This document shows, in pieces, positions 1 through 8,542 of a stretch of DNA of 59,836 nt. Under the pieces are notes generated by a model, which had not been told where the DNA came from, searched no databases, and saw only the letters and a program-made list of their open reading frames with translations. The position numbers were made by a program, and so were the translations under genes. The stretch is from Amphiplicatus sp046296195 (GTDB lineage Bacteria > Pseudomonadota > Alphaproteobacteria > Caulobacterales > Parvularculaceae). Numbering within the stretch: the stretch's first letter is position 1; each line of letters starts with the position of its first letter. The stretch covers positions 1 through 59,836 of the forward strand of contig JBKBLR010000015.1 of assembly GCA_046296195.1 (NCBI GenBank), in the 5' to 3' direction.

Positions 1-78
1 CTCTTCGGCGAGATCGAGGCGGATATGAATGACGAGGAAAGAGCGCTTTCCGCTTCGACGCCGGGGTATCGGCTTTAG
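1..78 (+). CDS. C-terminal end of a truncated upstream gene, unknown function
   Basis: The first frame is open from the window edge to a TAG stop and encodes 25 residues, acidic at first (GEIEADMNDEERA) and ending in PGYRL. Only the tail of the protein lies inside the window, so no domain can be assigned. The short distance to the next gene (14 bases to its TTG) would allow co-transcription. It could also be a chance open frame, since the stretch is short. Confidence 0.35.
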   Translation, partial: LFGEIEADMNDEERALSASTPGYRL

Positions 79-92
79 ATCTTTAAAAAGTA

Positions 93-485
93 TTGATAAC
101 GCCCGGGCGGAGTTTCGCGATTGCGGCGGAAAAGAAAGAGCGCGAGGCCGAGATCAGGCGCCAGCCTTCGGGCCCCGAATGCCGGATGGGGCTCTTTGAC
201 GGGGTCGAAATGGAACTCTGCGTCGAATTGCGCATCCCGCCAGATACTCCGAACTCTGAGCTTTTCAAGGGGCATGACGGATTCGGACTTCTTCGTTATG
301 ACGTGACCGAGAAGGGAAAGGTTGAGAATCCCTCGGTGCTGATCGAATGGCCAGGCGGCGTCTTCAGTGAGCGCCCGCCGAAGGCCGTGGGAACGTCGAG
401 ATATTTTCCACCGACCGATCCGTCGGGCGCCGTGCGCCGCGTAAACGGCGTTGAAACGGCGATCAATTTCGCCATCAAGAGTTGA
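93..485 (+). CDS. Small protein with a TonB C-terminal-like domain
   Basis: This 130-residue product starts at a TTG just after an in-frame TAA; ATG codons at 183 or 219 are alternatives. Residues about 60-130 read like the C-terminal domain of energy-transducing TonB: a V-rich strand followed by EKGKVENPSV, then PGGVF, a Y-P-P turn, and a final G-V-x-x-x-I-x-F strand. In full TonB proteins this domain contacts the TonB box of outer-membrane receptors. Here there is no N-terminal membrane anchor, no Pro-rich linker and no signal peptide, so it is either a remnant or one of the short soluble TonB_C proteins. Function is unproven. The domain call rests on pattern only. Confidence 0.45.
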   Translation: MITPGRSFAIAAEKKEREAEIRRQPSGPECRMGLFDGVEMELCVELRIPPDTPNSELFKGHDGFGLLRYDVTEKGKVENPSVLIEWPGGVFSERPPKAVGTSRYFPPTDPSGAVRRVNGVETAINFAIKS

Positions 486-719
486 AGCGCGCGCCAAATC
501 GCCTTGATGCGCAGCGCGCAAGGCGCCGGCGATTGACCGTGTAAGGTCGCCGGCAGACCCCGACTCAATCATTCCGATTGAACCGCATTGCGCCGCACGA
601 TAAAGACCTCCGCATCGGGGCCAGGGAGAGCGGGGGGCCCGCAAGGTGCGGCGGCGCGGGGACGCCGCCGGCGTTCGCCGCTAGATTAAAAGATAAAGGC
701 GGGCGACTCAGGCGCGATC

Positions 720-2141
720 ATGCTCTTCAATTCGCTGACGTTCATCGTCTTTTTCGCGATCGTTGTCGCGCTCCATCACGCGCCGCTTCCGTGGTGGGTG
801 AAGAAATTCAACCTCCTCATCGCCAGCTATATCTTCTACGGCGCGTGGAGCCCGCCTTTCGTGCTCCTCCTGCTGATCTCAACGGCGGTCGACTGGAAAG
901 CGGCGCAGTGGATTCACGCGGCGAAGTCCGAAGGCGCGCGCCGCGGATTCCTGATGCTGTCGCTCGTCACCAATCTCGGCATCCTCGGCTATTTCAAATA
1001 TGGCGATTTCCTGCTCGCGAATTTCACCACGCTGATGAAATCAATTGGGGTCGATTACGCGGCGCCAGAATGGAACATCGTCCTTCCGGTCGGCATCTCG
1101 TTCTACACTTTCCAGACGATGGCCTATTCGCTCGACGTGTATTTGCGTCGGGCTGCGCCTGCGAAGTCGCTGCTCGACTTCTCGCTGTTCGTGACCTTCT
1201 TCCCGCAGCTTGTCGCGGGCCCAATCGTCCGACCATCGCAACTGGTGCCGCAATTCGCTGATCCGAAGCAGGCGAGCCGGCAGCAATTTTACTGGGGCGT
1301 CGCGCTCATCATCATCGGTCTTTTCGAAAAGGTCGTTCTCGCTGACTCTTTTCTGGCGCCTGCGGCCGACGGCGCCTTCGGGCATAACGGCGCGCTCGCC
1401 CCGCTCGACGCGTGGACGGGCGTCCTCGCCTTTTCGGGGCAGATCTTCTTCGACTTTTCGGGCTATTCGACGACGGCGATCGGCACGGCGCTCTGTCTCG
1501 GGTTCAAGCTGCCGAACAACTTCAATTTTCCTTACGCCGCGATCGGCTTTTCCGACTTCTGGCGGCGCTGGCACATTTCGCTGTCGACCTGGCTGCGTGA
1601 TTATCTCTACATCCCGCTCGGCGGCAACCAGAAGGGCCGTATCAGGACCTACATCAACCTGATGATCACCATGCTGCTCGGCGGGCTATGGCATGGCGCG
1701 AGCTGGACCTTCGTCGTCTGGGGCGGTCTTCATGGGCTCTACCTCGCGGCGGAGCGTTTTCTTCGCGAGGCAATTCCCGAGCGCGACTGGTTCAAGTCGC
1801 TGTGGTTCAAGATCGCCATGGCGCTCGTCACTTTTTTCCTCGTCAACATCACCTGGGTTTTCTTCCGGGCTCAGGGGTTCAAGGAGGCGTCGTTGTTTCT
1901 CGCCTCCATGTTTGCGCTCGCGCCTCAGCCGACGAAGGTTCTCAATCTCAACGAGATCGTCCCGGCGGCGATCGTCATCGCCGGCATGGTGTTCACCCAT
2001 TGGCGGATGCGCAACACGACGATGGAGGCGGTTGTCGCGAAGACCCCTGCTGTCGTGATCGGCGCTGTTCTGACTTTCATGCTGTTCATGCTCGTCATCA
2101 CGCAAGGCTCGGACAGCGCCTTCATCTATTTCCAGTTCTAG
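720..2141 (+). CDS. MBOAT family O-acyltransferase (AlgI/DltB-like)
   Basis: This 473-residue polytopic membrane protein belongs to the membrane-bound O-acyltransferase family, which moves acyl (usually acetyl) groups across the membrane onto polysaccharides or other surface molecules. The hallmark run FWRRWHISLSTWLRDYLYIP lies at residues 280-299. The invariant histidine is H325 in GGLWHGASW, with a second histidine at H338 (GGLHG). The N-terminus (SLTFIVFF, NLLIASYIFYGAW) is typical of AlgI homologues, and the length matches the family. The next gene, 9 bases downstream, encodes an SGNH-like partner, the usual arrangement for O-acetylation systems. The acceptor cannot be told from the sequence, and no alginate genes are nearby. 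Confidence 0.9.
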   Translation: MLFNSLTFIVFFAIVVALHHAPLPWWVKKFNLLIASYIFYGAWSPPFVLLLLISTAVDWKAAQWIHAAKSEGARRGFLMLSLVTNLGILGYFKYGDFLLANFTTLMKSIGVDYAAPEWNIVLPVGISFYTFQTMAYSLDVYLRRAAPAKSLLDFSLFVTFFPQLVAGPIVRPSQLVPQFADPKQASRQQFYWGVALIIIGLFEKVVLADSFLAPAADGAFGHNGALAPLDAWTGVLAFSGQIFFDFSGYSTTAIGTALCLGFKLPNNFNFPYAAIGFSDFWRRWHISLSTWLRDYLYIPLGGNQKGRIRTYINLMITMLLGGLWHGASWTFVVWGGLHGLYLAAERFLREAIPERDWFKSLWFKIAMALVTFFLVNITWVFFRAQGFKEASLFLASMFALAPQPTKVLNLNEIVPAAIVIAGMVFTHWRMRNTTMEAVVAKTPAVVIGAVLTFMLFMLVITQGSDSAFIYFQF

Positions 2142-2150
2142 GGGCCGGCG

Positions 2151-3236
2151 ATGGTCAAGCTCGCATTCTTCGATTCCGAACATGTCGAGCGCGAGGCGCC
2201 GGAGCGGCCTTGGCGCGCGCTTGTTCTGTCCGCCCTCGCCGCGACGGGCGTTCTCACCGCCGGCTACGAGCTGTTCTGGCGCGCCAAGGGCCTTGCGGCC
2301 GGCGATTACAACAACACCTCCGCCCTTTGGGCGGAGGCGCGGCGCAGCGTAAAGCCGCAATCGACCGTCATCATCGGGTCGTCGCGCATCTTCTTCGGCG
2401 CCGATCTCGGCGTCTGGGAGACGCTGACGGGAAAGCGCCCGGTGCAGCTCGCGCTTGAAGGCACGAGTCCGCGGATCTTCCTCAAAAACCTCGCCGAGGA
2501 TGAGAGCTTCAAGGGGCTCGTGGTCGTCGGGGTCACCACGCCGCTGTTCTTCATGACAGACGGTGGGCTGCGCGCCGAGTCGCTGAAATATGCGCGCGAT
2601 GAAACGCCGGCGCAGCGCGCTGACCATGTCATGACGAAAAAGCTCGAAAGCGTTTTGGCCTTCATCGACGAGCAGTCGCGGCCGAAACGGCAGGTCGCGA
2701 TCTGGCCGTTTCCCCTGCGCGAGGGCATGACGCCGAGGTTCGACCCTCGCAAACTCGCATCGCTGGGGCCTGACCGCGACGCGCGCTTGTGGAATCGCGT
2801 GCTGACGGACGAGCGCTACCGCAAGGAGGCGATTGATATGTGGGCGCTCGGCATCAGGAACAATACGCCGCCGCGCGGCCTCGACGGCCGGCCGCGGCAG
2901 ATGCCTGATGAAGCGATCAACGCCGTGATCGCCGAGGTAAAATCGAACGCCGACAAGATCCGCGCCCGCGGCGGCGATGTCGCCTTCGTGCGCATGCCTT
3001 ATGGCGGCGTCTATACGTCGGTTGAGGATTTCGGTTTTCCCCGTGCACGGTTCTGGGACCGCCTCGTCAGCGAGACGAACAGCGTGGGCGTCAGCTGGCA
3101 GGATCACGCCGCGTTGCAGAGCTATGAATTGCCCGAGGATTCGCACCTCTCGGCGAGCGAGGCGACGCGCTTCACTCGGGCGCTCGTGCCGATTCTCTAC
3201 TCGGAACTTGAGAAGAGGCGGGCGCCGGGAGGGTAA
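2151..3236 (+). CDS. Membrane-anchored SGNH-like protein paired with the MBOAT acyltransferase
   Basis: This 361-residue protein has one N-terminal transmembrane helix (about residues 22-42) and a predicted periplasmic domain. The segment STVIIGSSRIFFG (residues 71-83) resembles block I of SGNH/AlgX-AlgJ-type acyl-esterase folds, with Ser77 or Ser78 as the nucleophile. D330-S-H332 near the C-terminus fits the Asp-x-x-His/DxH end of the catalytic triad. It follows the MBOAT gene by 9 bases, and such pairs divide labour: the MBOAT exports acyl groups and the SGNH partner places them on the glycan. The specific substrate is unknown. Function is inferred from motif and context. Confidence 0.7.
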   Translation: MVKLAFFDSEHVEREAPERPWRALVLSALAATGVLTAGYELFWRAKGLAAGDYNNTSALWAEARRSVKPQSTVIIGSSRIFFGADLGVWETLTGKRPVQLALEGTSPRIFLKNLAEDESFKGLVVVGVTTPLFFMTDGGLRAESLKYARDETPAQRADHVMTKKLESVLAFIDEQSRPKRQVAIWPFPLREGMTPRFDPRKLASLGPDRDARLWNRVLTDERYRKEAIDMWALGIRNNTPPRGLDGRPRQMPDEAINAVIAEVKSNADKIRARGGDVAFVRMPYGGVYTSVEDFGFPRARFWDRLVSETNSVGVSWQDHAALQSYELPEDSHLSASEATRFTRALVPILYSELEKRRAPGG

Positions 3237-3246
3237 GGTCGCGCCG

Positions 3247-3522
3247 CTATTTCCGCCCCGCAGCGTCGAGCAGGGGGACGATAAGCCCGGCGACGACGCC
3301 GATGCCTGCGAGCGGGAGAAGAAGGATCGTCAGCCAACCAAGAACAAAGGCGGAGGCGAGCGCGCCGCTGATGTCGATTCCGGCGACGACGCAGGGCGAG
3401 GTGCAGCCTTCGTTCACCTCGCAGCCAACGGCGCCGCCGAGGGCATCGGCGCCAAGGGCGATGCCGACCGGCGCAAGGGCGATGAGAATGGAAACGCCGG
3501 CGATCGAAATGCCGCAGGAAAT
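3247..3522 (-). CDS. Small two-helix membrane protein with no canonical start codon
   Basis: Immediately after the stop of the dehalogenase gene, a minus-strand frame runs open for about 90 codons to a TAG. It encodes a hydrophobic N-terminal helix (SIAGVSILIALAPVGIALG), a cysteine-bearing loop (CEVNEGCTSPC) and a second hydrophobic helix ending LLDAAGRK. Protein-like composition and codon use suggest a real gene. The frame has no ATG, GTG or TTG between an upstream TGA (inside the dehalogenase 3' end) and the first helix. The only candidates are ATT codons at 3522 or 3510. Either a rare ATT start, translational coupling to the preceding gene, or a lost start is possible. The family is not recognised. 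Confidence 0.4.
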   Translation of the reverse strand: MSCGISIAGVSILIALAPVGIALGADALGGAVGCEVNEGCTSPCVVAGIDISGALASAFVLGWLTILLLPLAGIGVVAGLIVPLLDAAGRK

Positions 3523-3524
3523 TT

Positions 3525-4463
3525 TTATTTGGCCCGGTCCAGCCGGAGTTGTTTGAGCGCGGCCTCAGCGATCGGCTCGCCCCATTCCTGCACGAAATGG
3601 CCAGCCTCGGCGATTTCCATGGGCTCCGGGCAGCCCTTGATGAAGCTGCGGAGAAACTTCATCGACGGGGGCCCGAGGACTGGGTCCTGCATCCCGACCG
3701 CCATGAAGGACTCGCCCTTCCAGTCTTCCGACCAGAACTTCCGGGCGCGGAGCGAAGTCTCAACGCCCTCCTTCGACAGGGGCGTCAAGTCCGGCGCACC
3801 CTGTTCCTTCAGCATCACGAGTTCGGGAAAGCGCCTGACGCCGCCCTTGTAGCGCTGGTCGGGGAAGGGCGCGTCATAGGCGGCCATTTCCTCCGGCGTC
3901 AGGATCGGTGTCGCGCGTTTCATCAGTTCACCGACCTTGAGATCCGGCTGCGAGCGGTTGAACGCGCGCCACATCGCGAACCCCGCCGGCGCGTCTTCGC
4001 CCCCGGGCAGGCCGGTGTTCATGACGATGAGGCGCGTGTAGCGCTCGGGCGCCGCCATCGGCAGCGTGAGGCCGAGCACGCCGCCCCAGTCCTGCACGAC
4101 GAGGCAAATGTTCTTGAGGTTTATCCGCTCGACGAAGGCGAGGAGGGCGTTCCGGTGGAAATGATAGGTGTAGACATCATCGTCCACCGGCTTGTCCGAC
4201 CGGCCGAAGCCGAACATGTCGACCGCGACGGCGCGATGACCGGCGCGTGTAAAGACCGGAATCATCTTGCGGAACAGATAAGCCCAGGACGGCTCGCCAT
4301 GAATGCACAGGAAGGTGACGGCGGCGTCCGCCGGCCCTTCGTCGACATAGTGCATGCGCAGGCCCTCATAGCCCTTGAGTCCCTCGACATAGCGCGGCGC
4401 GTAAGGCCAGCCCGGGAGATTCTCAAAGCGGTCATCGGGGGTTCTGAGGGCGTCGATGGTCAT
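3525..4463 (-). CDS. Haloalkane dehalogenase, DhlA-like (subfamily I)
   Basis: This 312-residue alpha/beta-hydrolase hydrolyses carbon-halogen bonds of haloalkanes to the alcohol, releasing halide. Residues line up with Xanthobacter DhlA almost position for position: oxyanion-hole motif HGEPSW at 55-60, nucleophile D125 followed by the halide-binding W126 in VVQDWGG, acid D260 in GMQDPVLG, and base H289 in AGHFVQEWGE. A cap-domain Trp (W165 in GFAMWRAF) could be the second halide-binding residue. The placement of the acid after strand 7 (D260) is the subfamily I arrangement. The physiological substrate is unknown; closely related hydrolases such as epoxide hydrolases have different oxyanion and Trp patterns. 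It stands alone on the minus strand, followed by a small membrane ORF. Confidence 0.88.
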   Translation of the reverse strand: MTIDALRTPDDRFENLPGWPYAPRYVEGLKGYEGLRMHYVDEGPADAAVTFLCIHGEPSWAYLFRKMIPVFTRAGHRAVAVDMFGFGRSDKPVDDDVYTYHFHRNALLAFVERINLKNICLVVQDWGGVLGLTLPMAAPERYTRLIVMNTGLPGGEDAPAGFAMWRAFNRSQPDLKVGELMKRATPILTPEEMAAYDAPFPDQRYKGGVRRFPELVMLKEQGAPDLTPLSKEGVETSLRARKFWSEDWKGESFMAVGMQDPVLGPPSMKFLRSFIKGCPEPMEIAEAGHFVQEWGEPIAEAALKQLRLDRAK

Positions 4464-4548
4464 GGGCGGCTCCGGTTGGCGAACGGCGTATCATCGCCGT
4501 GACGGCGGCGCGAGTCCATCAACAAGCGCAGCGCTCCCGCGATCCTGA

Positions 4549-4679
4549 TCACTCCGGCGCGCGGGTCCTGGTGAGGCCGGCATCACCGAGAAGGACGACC
4601 GTCAGGCTTTCGCCTTCCGCGCGGGCGCGCCGGCGAGCGCAAGCGCCGCGGCGATCGCCGTCAAGATTGTCCGGTTCAT
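4549..4679 (-). pseudogene. Possible decayed start of a secreted protein (CapA-like N-terminus)
   Basis: The 423-base space between the dehalogenase and the universal stress gene has no full gene. On the minus strand an ATG at 4679 opens a signal-peptide-like frame (MNRTILTAIAAALALAGAPA) that stops at 4602. The next frame over continues naturally with AEGESLTVVLLGDAGL before a stop at 4549. Joining the two by a one-base shift gives a signal peptide plus the first beta strand typical of CapA/PGA_cap metallophosphatase-like proteins. I read this as a frameshifted, truncated remnant. The evidence is short, and chance coding in GC-rich DNA is a real alternative. Confidence 0.22.
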
Positions 4680-4886
4680 TGGGGGGCGCCCCGCCGCGCT
4701 CTTTCATGGGCGGCGCTAGCCCGCGCGGCCGGCTTCGCGCAATCTCTTCCGCCGCTTTTTGCAAGTGCGACCGACGTTCAACTGGGATTCAGCGTCTGCG
4801 ACAATCGGCGCAGGCGTCGAGCGTTCAATTCCGGCGCCGGCCCCCCACATCCAATTTATCGGGCGATCTGAAAAGGGAGAGAACGC

Positions 4887-5738
4887 ATGCCGAAACACAT
4901 TCTCGTTGCGACCGACTTCTCCAAGCGTTCCGCCATCGCGTGCGAGCGGGCCTTTGATCTCGCCGCGCAGAGTGGCGCTGAGGTCACCTATCTCCATGTC
5001 ATCGACGAAGACCAGCCGCAGTCGCTGATCGACGCGGCCAAGCGCGAAGCCGAGGTGCTGTTCGCGCCCGGTGGGCCGGCGCCGAGGGGCGGCGTTAAGG
5101 TCCATCATCGCATCATGGTGGGCGATCCGCATGAGGCGATCAACGAGGCGGCGGAGGAAGCGGGCGCCGATCTTCTCGTTTTCGGCGCGCATCGCCGCGC
5201 GCCGCTCAGGAATGCGTTTCTCGGCACGACGGCCGAGCGGGCGATCCGCCTCAGCCGCATCCCGGCGCTCGTGGTGCGCAATGTGGGGGAGGGCGTCTAC
5301 AAGCGGCCCGTCTGCGCGCTCGATCTCGTGCATCAGGATTTCGCGCCCTGGCGCGGCGCGGCGAAGCTGTCGATCCTCGATGCGTCGAAAGCGACAATCC
5401 TTTTCGCCTATGAGTCGGGGTCGCTCGACCTGCTGCGGAAGGCGAACAAAGGCATGAAGAGCATGGAGGAATATCTCCGCGCCGAGCGCAGCGCCGTGCT
5501 TCCTTCCGTCGCCAGGGCGATGACCGAGCTTGGTCTTAAGCCCGAGCAGGCTGAACTCGTCACCACCTATATCTCTCCCGCGGAGACGATTCTCGATTTC
5601 GCCAAACGCTCGAAAAGCGACCTCGTCATCATCGGCTCGCGGCGGAAATCGGCGATCGACCGGGTGATGCTGGGCTCGGTGTCAGGGGCCGTGCTCAACC
5701 GCAGCGACATCGACGTGCTCGTCGTGCCGCCGGGCTGA
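4887..5738 (+). CDS. Universal stress protein with two Usp domains
   Basis: This 283-residue cytoplasmic protein has tandem UspA-like domains (about 1-137 and 150-283). The first opens with KHILVATDFSKRSAIACERA and ends in an ATP-loop-like stretch (GAHRRAPLRNAFLGTTAER). The second ends with GSRRKSAIDRVMLGSVSGA, close to the G-x2-G-x9-G-S/T nucleotide motif. Tandem Usp proteins bind ATP and accumulate during stasis, low oxygen or oxidative stress; the exact role is not predictable here. A good ribosome site (GGGAGAG) lies about 6 bases before the ATG. No anaerobic-regulator box is evident in the upstream sequence. Confidence 0.85.
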   Translation: MPKHILVATDFSKRSAIACERAFDLAAQSGAEVTYLHVIDEDQPQSLIDAAKREAEVLFAPGGPAPRGGVKVHHRIMVGDPHEAINEAAEEAGADLLVFGAHRRAPLRNAFLGTTAERAIRLSRIPALVVRNVGEGVYKRPVCALDLVHQDFAPWRGAAKLSILDASKATILFAYESGSLDLLRKANKGMKSMEEYLRAERSAVLPSVARAMTELGLKPEQAELVTTYISPAETILDFAKRSKSDLVIIGSRRKSAIDRVMLGSVSGAVLNRSDIDVLVVPPG

Positions 5739-5814
5739 GCGGCGCCGCTCTCTGCGTTGACACAATCTGCAACGCTCTCTTAGGCTTGACTGCGAGAGAG
5801 GGAGCGGGGGCTGC

Positions 5815-7298
5815 ATGAAGTCGATTCATCGAACCGCCGCGGTTGCGTCGGCTGTGGTTTTCTTGTCAGCCGAGGCGAGCGCCAAAATCACCTTCGTCTG
5901 CGCTGACGAGGTGAAGAATCCTTAGAATGACGTTGATCTTGCGGCGATCAACGGCATTTCGGCGATCATGGCGGATCACATCAAGACGATCGGCGAGGAA
6001 ACGTCGAAACTGTGCCGGCTGCCGGACGGGCGCGGGCGCTTCTGGCATTTCGAAAAAGCGTCGATCTACTGGACGGCGGAAACCGGCGCCCATGCCGTAT
6101 ACGAACCCTTCCGCGCGCACTGGAAGAACGCCGGCTGGGAAAAAGGTTGGCTTGGCTATCCGCAGAGCAGCACCATAAGGACCTATTACAATCGCGGCTG
6201 GACGACGAATTTCCAGGTGGGCAATTGATCGCACTTCCGCCCGGCATGGCGGTTCGCGAGGTGCGGTCGGGCGATCTGAAGATCGATCTGCCGACGCCTC
6301 CCGGCGAGGCCTGGCGCGTGACCCAGGCGAATGCGCCGACGCCTTCTAACAGCCATCGCGGCCCCTTCACTTATTGCTATGACATGGTCTCTGAGGGCGG
6401 AACGACCGCTGGGGCGAAGTTCGTGTCGACGGCGGATGCGCGCATCGCCGCCGTCAACGACCAGCACGGGGCGGACGGCTGCATTCTTAAGGAAGAAGGC
6501 GACAAAAAGAATGTCAATGATTGCCGTTCGAATTATGTCAGCCAGAAGCTCGGGCGCGGCCGCTATGCGTCGTCGCTCCACCTGCGCAGGAATTCTTATG
6601 TGTCGACATTCGGTCAGGGCAAAGCTGATGCGCTGTCGAAGGTCTCGCCCCAATCCTCCTGGAATGACCGGCCCGTAGCGAAAAGCGGCGAGGCGATCGG
6701 ACTTGTCGGCGACAGCGGGACCGGCGCGGGCAACGACCATATCCATTTCTGCGTGACGACCGCGCCCGATGATCCAGCATACGGCCCATTCGAGTCGACG
6801 CCCTTCATGTTTCGGAATTATGAGCAGCGCGTCGCCACGGGCTTCGGTGATAAATGGGTGAAGTGGGTGGAGGGGCGGCCCAAGGCCGGAGACGTCATTC
6901 GTCGCCCCGCGGGCTATTCCGGCGGCGCGGCGGCAGTCAAACATCTCGCCGGGACGGACGTCGTCCACGGAGAAACGGTGCGCGGCGCCGTAGCTCTCTC
7001 GTCGCTCAACGCCCCGCTGGCGCCTGGCGTCGTGACGCTGCGAGCCTATAGCCCCTGGGGAGAGCCGACCTCCATCGAAGCCAAGATCAAGGTCGACGGC
7101 TCGCTCGGTGCCAATCCGCTTTCCTTCGCGCTCAAGGATGTTCCGAATTATGTGAACACGACCGTGCGCGCGCGTTATGAACCCACAGCGCCGGCGCCGC
7201 GCTGGGCAAGGCCCCTCGACGCGGTGAGCGCGCCGTTCACGCCGAACGACAGTCCCGCGAACCTGGTCAATATTTCCCTGCAGCCTGGAGCGCCTTGA
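5815..7298 (+). pseudogene. Broken gene for a secreted LGFP-repeat / M23-like metallopeptidase
   Basis: An ATG opens a signal peptide (MKSIHRTAAVASAVVFL, cleavage near ASA-K). After residue 36 there is an in-frame TAG (5923-5925); the same frame then continues through an LGFP-type repeat (IYWTAETGAHAVYEPF, GWLGYPQS) until a TGA at 6226. The neighbouring frame resumes at that point (FPGGQLIALPPGMAV) and carries an M23-like domain: HRGPFTYCYDM offers the first His/Asp ligands, and NDHIHF is the HxH motif after GDSGTGAGN. One lost base near 6215-6222 would restore NFQGGQL, and TAG is one change from CAG. Intact codon use on both sides implies recent damage or sequence error. If intact, it would cleave or bind peptidoglycan. 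Confidence 0.72.
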
Positions 7299-7441
7299 CC
7301 TCAGAACCGTCCCCGGCGGCGATTTGTCAGGAATCGCAAGGGCTTGTGACCGGCCTGCGACGATGCTCCGGCTGGCGCCCGCCGACAGCCCGCCTTATGT
7401 AGTCGTCGTCGAAGGGGCCGGCGGCCCTGCCGGAGCGGAAT

Positions 7442-8533
7442 GTGGACAAGGCGGCAACAGGACCGAGCGGATCGGGCGGCTTTCCGATGGCGGAGGCGCG
7501 CCTTATCGCGCGCCGCTTCGCCGAGCCTGATCCCAAGATCTACTGGCCGGATTTTCTGATCAGCGCCGCGATCGGCTGGGCCGCTTTCGCCGGCGCCGTC
7601 ATGGCGTCGCCGTTTTCTATCGTCCAGATCGGGCTGACGCTCGTCGCGTCGTTCGCCCTGTTTCGCGCCGTCCTCTTCACGCATGAGCTCGCGCATCTGA
7701 AGAAGGGAACATTCGGGACGTTCCGTATCGTCTGGAACATTCTCGCCGGCATGCCTTTCCTCGTGCCGTCCTATTCCTACACCGGCGTCCATATCGACCA
7801 TCACCGGCCCGGTGTTTACGGCTCCTCGCGCGACGGGGAGTATGTCTCCTTCGGGGCGGGGCGTCCGTGGCGCACCATTGGCTATGTGCTGACCTCCTTC
7901 GTGCTGCCGCCGCTCCTGCTCTTGCGCTTTGTCGTCCTCACGCCGCTCTCATGGATCATCCGCCCGCTGAGAAAGGTCATCTGGCGGCATATGTCCTCCC
8001 TGGCGATCGACCTCTCCTATGACCGCCATCCGCAGAACAGGGATGATGACGAAACCTGGCTGATCCAGGAGACGGCGACGACCCTGCTCGCCGTCGGCGT
8101 CGTCGCCGGCGTCGCAGCGGGCCATCTTCCGCTCGCCGTCCTCGGCGTCTGGTATTCGGTGACGGCGACGATCCTGTTCGTGAACTCGATCCGCACGCTC
8201 GGCGCGCACGCCTATCGCTATTCCGGCGACGTGTCGGTGTCGAAAACCGAGGAGTTCCTCGACTCGATCAATGTTCCCTCGGACGACCTCCTGTCGCGTC
8301 TGATCGCGCCGGTCGGCCTCAGGTTTCATGCGGCGCATCACCTGTTTCCGGCGACGCCCTATCACAACCTGCCGAAGCTTCATGCCGCGCTCGCGGCCGA
8401 GCTTTCCGATCCCGGCCTTTACCTCTCGACCAGCCGGCGGAGTTTCGCGCATGCCCTGCAGACGCTGTGGGCCGATGCGCGCGCCGCTGACGAGCGCCGG
8501 CGCAACGGCGCGCAGGCGATCGCCGCCGAGTGA
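7442..8533 (+). CDS. Fatty acid desaturase family membrane protein
   Basis: This 363-residue integral membrane di-iron protein has three histidine clusters: HELAH at 81-85, HIDHH at 117-121 and HAAHH at 296-300, the classic set of the membrane desaturase/hydroxylase superfamily. Hydrophobic segments surround them (about 38-80, 95-112, 145-170, 205-240). It would insert a double bond or hydroxyl into an acyl chain or a carotenoid-like substrate; which one is open. The GTG start has GGAG six bases upstream; an ATG at 7487 (MAEARL) has a weaker site. The C-terminus after the last box is long and basic. It is convergent with the next membrane gene. Confidence 0.85.
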   Translation: MDKAATGPSGSGGFPMAEARLIARRFAEPDPKIYWPDFLISAAIGWAAFAGAVMASPFSIVQIGLTLVASFALFRAVLFTHELAHLKKGTFGTFRIVWNILAGMPFLVPSYSYTGVHIDHHRPGVYGSSRDGEYVSFGAGRPWRTIGYVLTSFVLPPLLLLRFVVLTPLSWIIRPLRKVIWRHMSSLAIDLSYDRHPQNRDDDETWLIQETATTLLAVGVVAGVAAGHLPLAVLGVWYSVTATILFVNSIRTLGAHAYRYSGDVSVSKTEEFLDSINVPSDDLLSRLIAPVGLRFHAAHHLFPATPYHNLPKLHAALAAELSDPGLYLSTSRRSFAHALQTLWADARAADERRRNGAQAIAAE

Positions 8534-8542
8534 CGGCGAGGA

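Noticed and set aside
1686..3146. Long minus-strand open frame opposite the MBOAT and SGNH genes (486 codons)
   Set aside because: Arg/Glu/Asp-rich composition without motifs; antisense shadow of strong plus-strand genes in GC-rich DNA.
6210..6230. Programmed frameshift in the M23-like gene
   Set aside because: There is no slippery heptamer at the junction, and a second lesion (TAG) exists upstream; decay or error is simpler.
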